This document shows, one piece after another, positions 5,700 to 12,682 of a DNA stretch of 12,682 nucleotides. A program made the translations under genes and the position numbers. The notes beneath the pieces are model-generated. The model was given only the letters and a program-made list of their open reading frames with translations, ran no database searches and was not told the origin of the DNA. Source of the DNA: JAWXCE01 sp034440495 (GTDB taxonomy: Bacteria > Pseudomonadota > Alphaproteobacteria > Rhizobiales > Rhodomicrobiaceae); NCBI GenBank assembly GCA_034440495.1, contig JAWXCE010000035.1:1-12682 (forward strand), read 5' to 3'. The stretch's first letter is position 1. Each line of letters opens with the position of its first letter.

Positions 5700-6191
5700 T
5701 TAGGTCTTAAACTTTTGTGTCAATCGAATGGCGGCGGACGCGGGCACAAAAGGAGAAACATCGCCGCCCATGGCTGCAACCTGACGGATAAAAGTGGACG
5801 CCAGATGGCGCGTTCCTGGCGCGGCGGGGAAAAAGATGGTTTCAATGTCGGGCGCCATGGCGGCGTTGAGGCCCGCCATTTGGGTTTCGTAGTCGAAATC
5901 CAAACCGTCACGCAGGCCGCGCACGATAACCAATGCGCCATGGCGGCGTGCGGCGTCCACAGCTAATCCGTCAAAGGTGACGGTGGTTACGGTGGCGATC
6001 AAGCCGAGGCGATGAACTTCCTCCTTGATTATTGCAATCCGCTCCTGCTCGGAGAATAACGGCGGCTTTCCGTGGTGCATGCCAACGCCTACCGTCACAC
6101 CATCAAATATCCTGGCTGCGCGCGCCATGATATCAATGTGCCCTAGTGTGGCGGGGTCAAAACTGCCAGGGTAAAATGCTAGCCGGTTCAT
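5700..6191 (-). CDS. coaD: Phosphopantetheine adenylyltransferase
   Basis: CoaD transfers AMP from ATP to 4'-phosphopantetheine, the penultimate step of coenzyme A synthesis in the cytoplasm. The 163 residues are the normal size. The nucleotidyltransferase signature GSFDPATLGHIDI (9-21) holds the catalytic His18. Further marks are GKPPLFSEQERI (41-52), VIVRGLRDGLDFDYETQMAGLNAAMAPDIETIFF (88-121), and ASTFIRQVAAMGGDVSPFVP (131-150), equivalent to the SSxxVRE segment of relatives. The ATG at 6191 gives the conserved MNRLAFYPGSFDP start. The ribosome binding site is weak. It begins 28 bases after the LysE-type gene and leads into the two cyclophilins. Confidence 0.97.
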   Translation of the reverse strand: MNRLAFYPGSFDPATLGHIDIMARAARIFDGVTVGVGMHHGKPPLFSEQERIAIIKEEVHRLGLIATVTTVTFDGLAVDAARRHGALVIVRGLRDGLDFDYETQMAGLNAAMAPDIETIFFPAAPGTRHLASTFIRQVAAMGGDVSPFVPASAAIRLTQKFKT

Positions 6192-6219
6192 TTTGCACCA
6201 GAAACAGGACTTGCCTTTG

Positions 6220-6843
6220 TCATGATGCCCGGCCGGCCATGGCGAGCCATACGCCGCCCAAAATCAGGCATACCCCACTCACACCGTCAACAGCGCGCCG
6301 CCTACCGGCATCAAGCCATGTTCTGGTCGAGGCGACGCCGAACGCGAGAAGCGCGTCTATTGCCGTGGTGATAAAAGCAAATGTTACGCCGAGAATGACA
6401 AGCTGGGTATTCAACGAAAGCGGCGCACCTGGGTAGACGAACTGCGGAAATAGAGCGCCCAGGAACAGAAACACCTTAGGGTTCGATAGCGACACAGAAA
6501 GACCTTGCAAAAACCAGCGCCCTCGGGCCGCAGGTGGCGCGTCTAATTCTGGGGGCTGAGATAGCGCCCGTAGCCGCATCGCGCCAAGCCATATTAGATA
6601 AACAGCGCCGAGCCAGCGCAGCCAATCAAACCAGTCGGCGAAAACTGTCACCGTCCCCATAACTCCGGCGACTGCAAGGGTAACGAGAACCGCATTACCG
6701 AGCGCTGTTCCGCAAACCGTTATGAGCGCACCGCGCGCACCATCCTTGGCGGCGTTCGCAATGACCAGCGACATATTCGGCCCCGGCGTGATCGACAACA
6801 AGGCGCACGCCAGTATAAAAGCGATATATAAATCAACGCTCAT
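6220..6843 (-). CDS. LysE/RhtB-family amino-acid exporter
   Basis: The protein has 207 residues and is an integral inner-membrane protein with about six predicted hydrophobic segments. The family signature is near the N-terminus: ALLSITPGPNMSLVIANAAKDGARGAL (14-40). LRWLGAVYLIWLGAMRLR and FLQGLSVSLSNPKVFLFLGALFPQFV are also typical. Family members export amino acids such as lysine, threonine or homoserine lactones; the substrate here cannot be read. I chose the ATG at 6843 (MSVDLYIAFILACALL) over an in-frame upstream start at 6888 because the membrane segment and the signature fit it. A short stem CGGGA/TCCCG covers the GGGA just upstream. The gene sits between gyrA (45 bases) and coaD (28 bases), a place often occupied by no gene or a different membrane gene in relatives. 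Confidence 0.92.
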   Translation of the reverse strand: MSVDLYIAFILACALLSITPGPNMSLVIANAAKDGARGALITVCGTALGNAVLVTLAVAGVMGTVTVFADWFDWLRWLGAVYLIWLGAMRLRALSQPPELDAPPAARGRWFLQGLSVSLSNPKVFLFLGALFPQFVYPGAPLSLNTQLVILGVTFAFITTAIDALLAFGVASTRTWLDAGRRRAVDGVSGVCLILGGVWLAMAGRAS

Positions 6844-6888
6844 TGCGGGAGCTTTCCCGAAATTCGCATGCGGTAAGCGCGAGAGCAA

Positions 6889-9657
6889 TTATCCATCATC
6901 GCCGGCCGCATCCCCGCCATTGCCTTCGATGCCGCCATTTGTCTCTTCTGTGACCAGTTCGACCGACACGACCTTCTCGTTTTGAGCCGTGTTGAACACG
7001 GTTACACCTTGGGTCGACCGTCCAACCACTGAAATTCCATCGACAGGGCAGCGGATCAACTGGCCCCCATTCGTAACCAGCATGATCTGCTCACTAATAT
7101 CGACCGGGAACGAGCTGATAAGCTTACCATTACGATCGTTTACCACCATCGCGATAATGCCTTTGCCGCCGCGGCCCGATACGCGATATTCGTAAGCCGA
7201 AGTGCGTTTACCGAAGCCATTTTCGGACAGCGTCAGAATAAACTGCTCGGCGCCGCCCAGCTCTGCATACCGCTCTGGCGTTAGTTCTGTCTGTTCCGCA
7301 GGCTCTAGCGCATCCTCGCCAAGATCGACATCCTCCACCGGGGTTTTATCGCCGCTCATGGCGCGACGCATTACCCCGGCCTGCTTGAGATAAACGACGC
7401 GCTCGGACGGAGTGGCATTCACATGCCGCAAGATGGCCATCGAAATAACTGTGTCGGAGTTGTCCAGCCGGATACCGCGCACACCCGTAGACTCCCGGCC
7501 TTTAAATACACGCACGTCGCTGACCGGGAACCGGATAGCCTGGCCATCGGCAGTTGTGAGAAGCACATCGTCCGCATCAGTGCAAATCTGCACACCGACA
7601 ATATGGTCGCCCTCCGCCAGCTTCATGGCGATTTTGCCATTCTGGCGAACCTCGGCGAAATCGGAAAGGCCATTGCGGCGCACGTCGCCGGACTGGGTGG
7701 CGAACATCACGTTAAGCTGTCCCCAACTTACTTCATCCTCGGCCAAAGGCAGAATTGATGTAATAATTTCATCCTGTTGAAGCGGCAACAAGTTGATGAG
7801 CGCTTTGCCGCGAGCCTGAGGCGCCGCCAGAGGCAGACGCCATACTTTCATCTTGTACGCCATACCACGTGATGAGAAGAACAGCACGGGCGTATGCGTG
7901 TTGGCCACAAACAGGCGGGTGACGAAATCCTCGTCACGGGTCGCCATGCCCGAGCGGCCTTTGCCGCCCCGACGCTGAGCGCGGTAGGTCGATAGCGGCA
8001 CACGCTTGATATATCCCTTATGACTGACCGTCACAACCATATCTTCGCGCTGGATGAGATCTTCATCCTCAACCTCGGAGTCGACATCGAGGATTTCGCT
8101 GCGGCGGGGCGAGCCGAAAGTATCCCGTATTTCCGTCAGTTCACCGGTGATGATCGCCACCACCCGCGCACGCGATGACAGAATATCGAGATAATCCATA
8201 ATCTTCTCGCCAAGCCCCTTAAGCTCGTCGCCAATTTCGTCGCGGCCAAGCGCGGTGAGGCGTTGCAGACGCAGATCAAGGATCGCACGCGCCTGCTCTT
8301 CGGACATCCGTATCGTTCCATTTGGACTGATGCGGTGACGCGGATCGGCGATCAGCGCCACGAGCGGCGCGATATCGACAGCAGGCCAGTCGCGGCCCAT
8401 CAATCCTTCACGGGCGGCGGCAGGGTCAGGCGCGGCGCGGATCATGCGCACAACTTCGTCGATATTGGCGACGGCGATGGCGAGGCCGACCAAAACATGC
8501 GCCCGATCGCGCGCTTTGCCCAGTAGGAACTTGGTGCGGCGCGTAACCACAATCTCGCGGAACTGGCAGAACGACTGGATGAAATCCTTAAGATTCAGTT
8601 GCTCTGGCCGACCCCCATTAAGCGCTACCATGTTGGCGTTGAAGGCCGTTTGCAACTGCGTAAAGCGATATAACTGGTTCAACACCACATCAGGCACAGC
8701 ATCGCGGCGAAGTTCTATGACGACGCGATAGCCCTGCCTGTCGGACTCATCGCGCACATCCGAAATGCCTTCGATGCGCTTTTCCTTTACCAGTTCCGCG
8801 ATGCGCTCAATCATATGCGCCTTGTTCACCTGATAGGGAATTTCAGTGACGATCAGAGCTTCGCGCTCCTTGCGGATCGTCTCGACGTGCACGCGGGATC
8901 GCATGACGATAGAGCCGCGTCCCTTATGATAGGCGGAGCGCGCGCCGGAGCGACCGAGGATTAAGGCGCCGGTTGGAAAGTCGGGCGCCGGGATGATCTC
9001 TATAAGTTCGTCAACAGTAATTTCCGGATTTTCCAGATACGCCATGCAAGCGTTTATCACCTCGACCGGATTGTGCGGCGGAATATTGGTCGCCATTCCG
9101 ACCGCGATGCCGCCCGCTCCATTGATAAGCAGGTTTGGAAAACGCGCTGGCATAACCACGGGCTCGCGCTCCGAGCTATCATAGTTATCCTGATAGTCGA
9201 CGGTGTCCTTATCGAGATCTTCGATAATCGAGTGCGTAACGCGCTGCAGACGTACTTCGGTATACCGCATGGCGGCGGGTGGGTCGCCATCCACGGAGCC
9301 AAAGTTGCCCTGCCCGTCGATGAGCGGCAAACGCATTGAGAAATCCTGCGCCATGCGCACAAGCGCGTCATAGACGGACTGGTCGCCATGGGGATGATAT
9401 TTACCAATCACGTCGCCTACGACCCGGGCAGATTTACGATACGGCTTATTCCAGTCGTACCCGTTTTCGCTCATGGAATATAGGATACGGCGGTGCACGG
9501 GCTTCAGGCCGTCCCGCACGTCGGGCAAAGCGCGCGATACGATAACGCTCATGGCGTAGTCGAGATAAGACCGCTTCATTTCATCGGTGATGAGCACCGG
9601 CCGGATATCCGAGCCGCCAGCATCGCCGTTGTTTAAGCCAGTTTTCTTATCCGCCAC
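6889..9657 (-). CDS. gyrA: DNA gyrase subunit A
   Basis: The protein has 922 residues. It is the breakage-reunion subunit of gyrase, which introduces negative supercoils as GyrA2GyrB2. The catalytic tyrosine is Tyr132 in AAMRYTE (E. coli Tyr122). The quinolone region reads IGKYHPHGDQSVYDALVRMAQ (85-105). The GyrA-box QRRGGKG at 561-567 separates it from ParC. The C-terminal pinwheel repeats and an acidic/Gly tail (EETNGGIEGNGGDAAGDDG) follow. The insertion around 405-450 (AAPDPAAAREGLMGRDW... to NGTIRMSEEQARAILDLRLQRL) is typical of alphaproteobacteria. The start is a GTG at 9657 (MADKKTGL...), limited by an in-frame TGA 12 bases upstream, and the ribosome binding site is weak. Position 93 (E. 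coli Ser83) is Gln, while Asp87 is kept as Asp97. The gene lies 66 bases after ssb. Confidence 0.98.
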   Translation of the reverse strand: MADKKTGLNNGDAGGSDIRPVLITDEMKRSYLDYAMSVIVSRALPDVRDGLKPVHRRILYSMSENGYDWNKPYRKSARVVGDVIGKYHPHGDQSVYDALVRMAQDFSMRLPLIDGQGNFGSVDGDPPAAMRYTEVRLQRVTHSIIEDLDKDTVDYQDNYDSSEREPVVMPARFPNLLINGAGGIAVGMATNIPPHNPVEVINACMAYLENPEITVDELIEIIPAPDFPTGALILGRSGARSAYHKGRGSIVMRSRVHVETIRKEREALIVTEIPYQVNKAHMIERIAELVKEKRIEGISDVRDESDRQGYRVVIELRRDAVPDVVLNQLYRFTQLQTAFNANMVALNGGRPEQLNLKDFIQSFCQFREIVVTRRTKFLLGKARDRAHVLVGLAIAVANIDEVVRMIRAAPDPAAAREGLMGRDWPAVDIAPLVALIADPRHRISPNGTIRMSEEQARAILDLRLQRLTALGRDEIGDELKGLGEKIMDYLDILSSRARVVAIITGELTEIRDTFGSPRRSEILDVDSEVEDEDLIQREDMVVTVSHKGYIKRVPLSTYRAQRRGGKGRSGMATRDEDFVTRLFVANTHTPVLFFSSRGMAYKMKVWRLPLAAPQARGKALINLLPLQQDEIITSILPLAEDEVSWGQLNVMFATQSGDVRRNGLSDFAEVRQNGKIAMKLAEGDHIVGVQICTDADDVLLTTADGQAIRFPVSDVRVFKGRESTGVRGIRLDNSDTVISMAILRHVNATPSERVVYLKQAGVMRRAMSGDKTPVEDVDLGEDALEPAEQTELTPERYAELGGAEQFILTLSENGFGKRTSAYEYRVSGRGGKGIIAMVVNDRNGKLISSFPVDISEQIMLVTNGGQLIRCPVDGISVVGRSTQGVTVFNTAQNEKVVSVELVTEETNGGIEGNGGDAAGDDG

Positions 9658-9679
9658 TGAAGATTTTCACTTTAATGAA

Positions 9680-9691
9680 TAGACTGGTCTA
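9680..9691. promoter_or_regulatory. Palindrome TAGAC-TG-GTCTA in the ssb-gyrA spacer
   Basis: Perfect 5-bp arms with a 2-bp spacer lie 23-34 bases upstream of the gyrA GTG start. The shape resembles TetR-family operators, but such a short palindrome can occur by chance. I could not identify a solid gyrA promoter in the 66-bp spacer, so gyrA may depend partly on the ssb promoter. Confidence 0.25.
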
Positions 9692-9723
9692 AGAATTGAA
9701 TAACCTGCAATTGTGATCCGAAA

Positions 9724-10218
9724 TTAGAACGGAATTTCGTCGTCCAGCTCTTTGTCAAAGCTGCTCGCAGGTCTAGATTCGTTGCGCCCCGCGCGCTTTG
9801 CAGGCAGCGCTGCGCCATCTTCGTAGCCATCTTGAGGATTATCACGCATTCCCATGGCGGCGCCCGGACGACCATCGAGCATAGTGAGTTGCCCGCCAAA
9901 TCCTTGCAACACGACTTCAGTGGAGTAACGCTCCTGCCCCTCTTTATCCTGCCATTTGCGTGTCTGAAGCTGACCTTCCACGTATACTTTGGAGCCTTTT
10001 TTTAGATATTGCTCGGCGACCTTGCACAAGGGTTCGTTGAAAATCACGACCCGGTGCCATTCGGTTTTTTCACGGCGCTCGCCAGTGGCTTTATCACGCC
10101 AGTTTTCCGATGTCGCGATATTAAGATTGCATATAGGACGCCCGTCCTGCGTACGGCGAATTTCAGGATCGGCCCCAAGATTGCCTATCAACATCACCTT
10201 ATTCACTGACCCAGCCAT
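9724..10218 (-). CDS. ssb: Single-stranded DNA-binding protein
   Basis: Ssb binds and protects single-stranded DNA in replication, recombination and repair, and recruits partners through its C-terminal tip. The 164 residues comprise an OB fold at 1-112 (SVNKVMLIGNLGADPEIRRTQDG, CNLNIATSENWRDKATGERREKTEWHRVVIFN, YLKKGSKVYVEGQLQTRKWQDKEGQERYSTEVVLQ), a disordered Gly/Arg/Ala-rich linker, and the acidic tip DDEIPF. All are standard for bacterial Ssb. The ATG at 10218 has GGAG nine bases upstream. The upstream promoter overlaps a LexA box (10331-10345), so induction by DNA damage is expected. In many proteobacteria uvrA is the divergent neighbour; here it is absent and a BLUF gene lies upstream on the same strand. 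Confidence 0.98.
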   Translation of the reverse strand: MAGSVNKVMLIGNLGADPEIRRTQDGRPICNLNIATSENWRDKATGERREKTEWHRVVIFNEPLCKVAEQYLKKGSKVYVEGQLQTRKWQDKEGQERYSTEVVLQGFGGQLTMLDGRPGAAMGMRDNPQDGYEDGAALPAKRAGRNESRPASSFDKELDDEIPF

Positions 10219-10330
10219 CTCTAAAACTCCGGATATCGTCGAAATTAGCGTTTACCGTAACGCCGCAATTCGATTCTGACGTGGCCGCGACGGTCTTATC
10301 CACATTAACATCGCCGACGCTTGCGTTCCC

Positions 10331-10345
10331 GTTCCTCTTATGTTC
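10331..10345. promoter_or_regulatory. LexA binding site (SOS box), alphaproteobacterial type
   Basis: GTTC-CTCTTAT-GTTC matches the alphaproteobacterial LexA consensus GTTC-N7-GTTC exactly. It is a direct repeat, unlike the palindromic E. coli CTG-N10-CAG box. It lies 113 bases upstream of the ssb start and overlaps the -10 element of the predicted promoter, a repressing position. Confidence 0.8.
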
Positions 10346-10370
10346 TAGTCTCTCATGGATTGAAAGTCAA
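10342..10370 (-). promoter_or_regulatory. Predicted sigma-70 promoter of ssb
   Basis: On the minus strand, TTGACT (-35, plus-strand bases 10365-10370) is followed after exactly 17 bases by TAGAAC (-10, bases 10342-10347), whose GAAC is half of the LexA box. The leader to the ssb ATG would be about 115 bases. The rest of the 229-bp space between ssb and the BLUF gene (10219-10447) shows no gene and no clear terminator. Confidence 0.65.
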
Positions 10371-10447
10371 ATAAGAGTTGAGTGTCATTCACAACCTAAA
10401 CCAAGCCGTCCATGCAAGTTGCTATTTTGTCGGAAATTAGCGCGAAA

Positions 10448-10879
10448 CTAACTAGGGCTGTTTCGTCTTCGCATATCCACAGCAAGTATCTGTAAAAAAT
10501 AAACGAGGCTTTCAAGGGTTATGTTTTCCGGATCGAAACTGTTCAATGAGAAAAATCCTCTCATCTGTTCACGAACGGACGCAGACATGTCGCCATGGAG
10601 GGCCATCGACCACCCGGCAAACATGCGTTCACGAATATCAATGCAAGATACTATAAGGAGGTTGCTGTGGCGGACGTCGGACGCAATGCGGTTATAGGTT
10701 TTCGTGACCCGGGAACGTCGCCCTTCCAAAGCCTGCACGTAATAGCCGCCGTCAGCAAACAATATACCCGTCACGTTAGCAGCCGCGTTTTTGCGGCGGC
10801 TTGTCATGATAATATCTTTGATATCGGCGTTGACTAAAGGATTTTGTTCACTGAAGTAAATAAGCCGACACAAGTTCAC
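10448..10879 (-). CDS. BLUF-domain blue-light sensor protein (short type)
   Basis: The protein has 143 residues, almost entirely one BLUF domain (sensor of blue light using FAD). The photocycle residues are all present: Tyr8 in LCRLIYFSEQ, Asn31 in SRRKNAAANVTGILF, and Gln49 in GGYYVQALEG. RIASDVRHSNL (64-74) and RMFAGWSMAL (85-94, with Trp90 and Met92) complete the family pattern. About 45 helical residues follow, as in short BLUF proteins such as PixD or BlrB, with no output domain. It therefore likely signals through a partner protein. The start is a GTG at 10879 with GGGG eight bases upstream. It is divergent from the PNPOx-like gene, with a palindrome over its -10. The gene is more AT-rich than the central block, which may indicate acquisition. 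Confidence 0.93.
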   Translation of the reverse strand: MNLCRLIYFSEQNPLVNADIKDIIMTSRRKNAAANVTGILFADGGYYVQALEGRRSRVTKTYNRIASDVRHSNLLIVSCIDIRERMFAGWSMALHGDMSASVREQMRGFFSLNSFDPENITLESLVYFLQILAVDMRRRNSPS

Positions 10880-10922
10880 CTGTAACCCCGGTAAAAAATG
10901 AAGACGAGTTATACAAAATGAT

Positions 10923-10937
10923 ACGTATTATATACGT
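10923..10937. promoter_or_regulatory. Palindrome enclosing a -10 element between the BLUF and PNPOx-like genes
   Basis: ACGTAT-TAT-ATACGT has perfect 6-bp arms with a 3-bp spacer, inside the AT-rich 119-bp divergent region. On the minus strand its centre reads TATAAT (10927-10932), a perfect -10 about 48 bases from the BLUF start. On the plus strand TATTAT (10926-10931) could serve the other gene. No clear -35 is visible for either. The position suggests a repressor or activator site controlling both genes; the regulator is unknown. Confidence 0.5.
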
Positions 10938-10998
10938 CTAAAGTGCAGATTAGATCAAAAAAAACGTTAAGATTTTAGCAATTTGAGATGGAGGACGT

Positions 10999-11616
10999 AT
11001 GTTTGAACGCGCCTTTTTTCACGATGGCATGATTGCGCTGCAGGAGCAGTTTGATGGCCGTCGCCTGGCAGACCGGCTGGATCAGGCTACCAAACATTAT
11101 GAATTTTCAGAAGACGATCGTAAGCTCATCGAAGCCGCGCCGTTTTTCTTCATCGCTTCTGCCTGGGGCGAATATGTCGACTGCTCGATCAAGGCGGGGG
11201 ATCCAGGTTTTGTTAAAATTGTCGGGCCGGGCGTCATCGAGTACCCTGAATATGACGGCAACTCGACCTACCGCACGCTTGGCAATATTAGCAAAAATTC
11301 GTCGGTGGGACTGCTGTTCATGGAATTCGACGGTAAAACCCTGAAGCTGCGGGCCAACGGACGGGCGACAGTCTATAGCAACCCGGAAACGCTTGCGCGG
11401 CACTACGGCGCGAAACTGGTTGTGCGCATTGAATGCGAAATTTACCCCAACTGCCCGCGATATGCTCCTAGTATGAAAGCGGACAAGCCGTCCATTTATC
11501 CGCCCCGGCCCGACGCGCCTTCACCCATACCGGAGTGGAAGCGGCTCGATATTGTGCGCGATGTGCTCCCGCAAAATGATCCGCACGCAGATGAGGTGAA
11601 CCGGCAACAGCGCTGA
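10999..11616 (+). CDS. Pyridoxamine 5'-phosphate oxidase-like (PNPOx-fold) protein
   Basis: The protein has 205 residues and is soluble. The split-barrel flavin-binding fold of the Putative_PNPOx type is recognisable. An N-terminal helix region is followed by FFFIASAWGEYVDCSIKAGDPGFVKIVGPGVIEYPEYDGNSTYRTLGNISKNSSVGLLFMEFDGKTLKLRANGRATV (49-125), with the usual strand order and the G-N-x-x-x-N segment. A less conserved C-terminus (ECEIYPNCPRYAPSMKADKPSIYPPRP) follows. Such proteins bind FMN (some F420 or heme) and reduce various substrates; this one is probably not the vitamin B6 enzyme itself. The ATG at 10999 has a strong GGAGGA six bases upstream. It is divergent from the BLUF gene, a flavin light sensor, suggesting shared control. 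It converges on the MFS remnant 50 bases downstream with no clear terminator. Confidence 0.88.
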   Translation: MFERAFFHDGMIALQEQFDGRRLADRLDQATKHYEFSEDDRKLIEAAPFFFIASAWGEYVDCSIKAGDPGFVKIVGPGVIEYPEYDGNSTYRTLGNISKNSSVGLLFMEFDGKTLKLRANGRATVYSNPETLARHYGAKLVVRIECEIYPNCPRYAPSMKADKPSIYPPRPDAPSPIPEWKRLDIVRDVLPQNDPHADEVNRQQR

Positions 11617-11666
11617 TTTTGCCACTAATGCTTGCGCAATAATAGCGGGCGCGCAGTTTGCATCCC

Positions 11667-12682
11667 TTATGGTTGCTTAGCATCGCCAATTTGCGATGCG
11701 GGCTCACTTTGTCCAACCCGACCCGATAGTGCAGCGCCGACGTCAGGCGCAAGCCTTGCGAAAAAAATCGCGGAAATAGCGCAAATCGACCCGACAATAA
11801 TGAATGCGATGCCGAAATCTCCCGCCTCAATGCTCGGCTCGGCTTTGAGCGCGCACGGTTTCCAGCACGGCCGCTTCGATGGCGACGCCCATCGATATGG
11901 ACACCTGCTGCGCGACACTGGCAAAACTCGTCGCTCGGCTCATGGCGCCAGGTTCAATGTCGGCGTAGGCGATGGCGTTGATGGCGGTAAATTCCAGGCT
12001 GCGGAAAAACCCGGCGGTGAAGAGAACGCAAATGATGACCCAATGCGGCGTCTGCGCGGTGAACAAAGCGTTGGTGACCAGAAAGCCGCCGGAGACGAGC
12101 GCCATCGAGATAAGCACGCGGCGGATGATCGGCGCGGCGGTGGTTTCATCAACAACGCGCCGCCGGCGACCGCGAACGAAATCATGCCGGATGCGAACGG
12201 CGTGAGGCCAAAGCCGAGTTGCAGCATCAGCGGCAGCAGAAACGGCGCGGCGCCCACACCAATGCGGAAAAACGAGGCGCCGATGACGGCCGCACGGAAG
12301 GTGGGAATGGAAAGCAGCGCCAGATCGAGCACGGGAAGCGCCGTGCGCCTTGCATGCCAGACATACAGCGCCATCGCGGCCGCGCCTGCCAGCGTGATAG
12401 CGATGGAAATATGCCAGGGGAATCAGGTTTTGGCCGAGCACGGCGAACCCGAACACGAGGCCGGACAGGGCCACGGCGGATAGCGCAAGACCGCGCGCAT
12501 CGAGCGGCGGCCGTTCGGGCTCGCGAATGTCGGGGATGTAGCGTGTGGCAAGCGCCAGACCAATCAGCGCAATGGGGATGTTGATAAAGAAAATCCACCG
12601 CTAGTCGAAGTACGTGGTGATGAACCCGCCAAGCGGCGACCCCATGAGCGGCCCGGTGAGCGCGGGCGCTGTCAGCCACGCC
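11667..12682 (-). pseudogene. DHA2-family MFS multidrug exporter, decayed and partial (continues past right edge)
   Basis: Joined across frames, the minus strand gives one DHA2 (EmrB/QacA-type, 14-segment) exporter lacking its first ~140 residues, which lie outside the window. It begins with the motif-C-like GPLMGSPLGGFITTYFD and RWIFFINIPIALIGLALATRYIPD. A TAG (12601-12603) replaces the conserved Trp of FDWRWIFF. The frame changes at a GGGG run (12417-12420; one base fewer restores NLIPWHISIAITLAG). It changes again at a TTT run (12144-12146; one base more restores MKTTAAPIIRR) and again near 11840-11860, before PSIEAGDFGIAFIIVGSICAISAIFF. The stop is at 11667. A few codons after APIIRR (the usual FGFRR) also seem lost. 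Two events are in homopolymers and might be sequencing errors, but the amber codon argues for genuine loss of function. Confidence 0.85.

Noticed and set aside
6889..9657. Topoisomerase IV subunit A (ParC) as an alternative to GyrA
   Set aside because: The QRRGGKG GyrA-box, the length and the full C-terminal domain identify GyrA.
11617..11666. Bidirectional terminator between the convergent PNPOx-like gene and the MFS remnant
   Set aside because: Only a loose TGCGC/GCGCA pairing with a long loop and no U-run was found.
11632..12483. Open frame of 283 codons on the plus strand at the right end
   Set aside because: Antisense to the MFS remnant. Its Arg/Gly/Asp-rich, low-complexity translation is typical of an opposite strand.
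12227..12679. Open frame of 150 codons on the minus strand over the start of the MFS remnant
   Set aside because: The transporter motifs (GGFITTYFD, RWIFFINIP) are in a different frame; this one is an Arg/Ala/Pro-rich shadow.

Overview
The window looks like alphaproteobacterial chromosome, most likely from the Rhizobiales/Hyphomicrobiales side. Three things point there: GyrA and Ssb read as alphaproteobacterial proteins, the run ssb-gyrA-coaD-ppi-ppi-queA-tgt is a familiar housekeeping order in that group, and a LexA box of the alphaproteobacterial type (GTTC-N7-GTTC) sits upstream of ssb. No species can be named from the sequence alone.

Left part (1-1821): a small, poorly conserved region with signs of decay. 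It starts inside a pirin-like gene that has lost its N-terminal half. Next come a cysteine-rich hypothetical protein, an XRE-type repressor whose reading frame is broken near its start, a hypothetical ORF that runs into that repressor in another frame, and a divergent excisionase-like (AlpA/HTH_17) gene. A perfect inverted repeat, TGTATC-N5-GATACA, lies between the last two. A tRNA-Lys(UUU) gene follows (1903-1978). This arrangement resembles the remains of a tRNA-associated integrative element, but no integrase or duplicated att site is visible.

Central part (2139-10218): eight genes, all on the minus strand. Transcription runs ssb -> gyrA -> LysE-type exporter -> coaD -> periplasmic cyclophilin -> cytoplasmic cyclophilin -> queA -> tgt. 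QueA and Tgt start/stop overlap (ATGA) and act in queuosine modification of tRNA. Tgt is unusual because three of its four predicted zinc ligands are substituted. Ssb has a readable promoter with a LexA box over the -10, so SOS control is likely. GyrA has Gln where E. coli has Ser83.

Right part (10448-12682): a short BLUF blue-light sensor (minus) and a PNPOx-like flavin-fold protein (plus) diverge from an AT-rich control region. That region has a TATAAT element enclosed by a 15-bp palindrome. To their right is a decayed DHA2-family MFS exporter (minus), with one amber codon replacing a conserved Trp and three frame changes, running off the right edge.

I see no CRISPR array, rRNA, complete IS element or convincing intrinsic terminator. 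The most interesting items are the light-sensor/flavoprotein pair with its palindromic control site, the Tgt with a degenerate zinc site, the SOS-controlled ssb promoter, and the repressor/Cys-rich protein/excisionase remnant next to tRNA-Lys.
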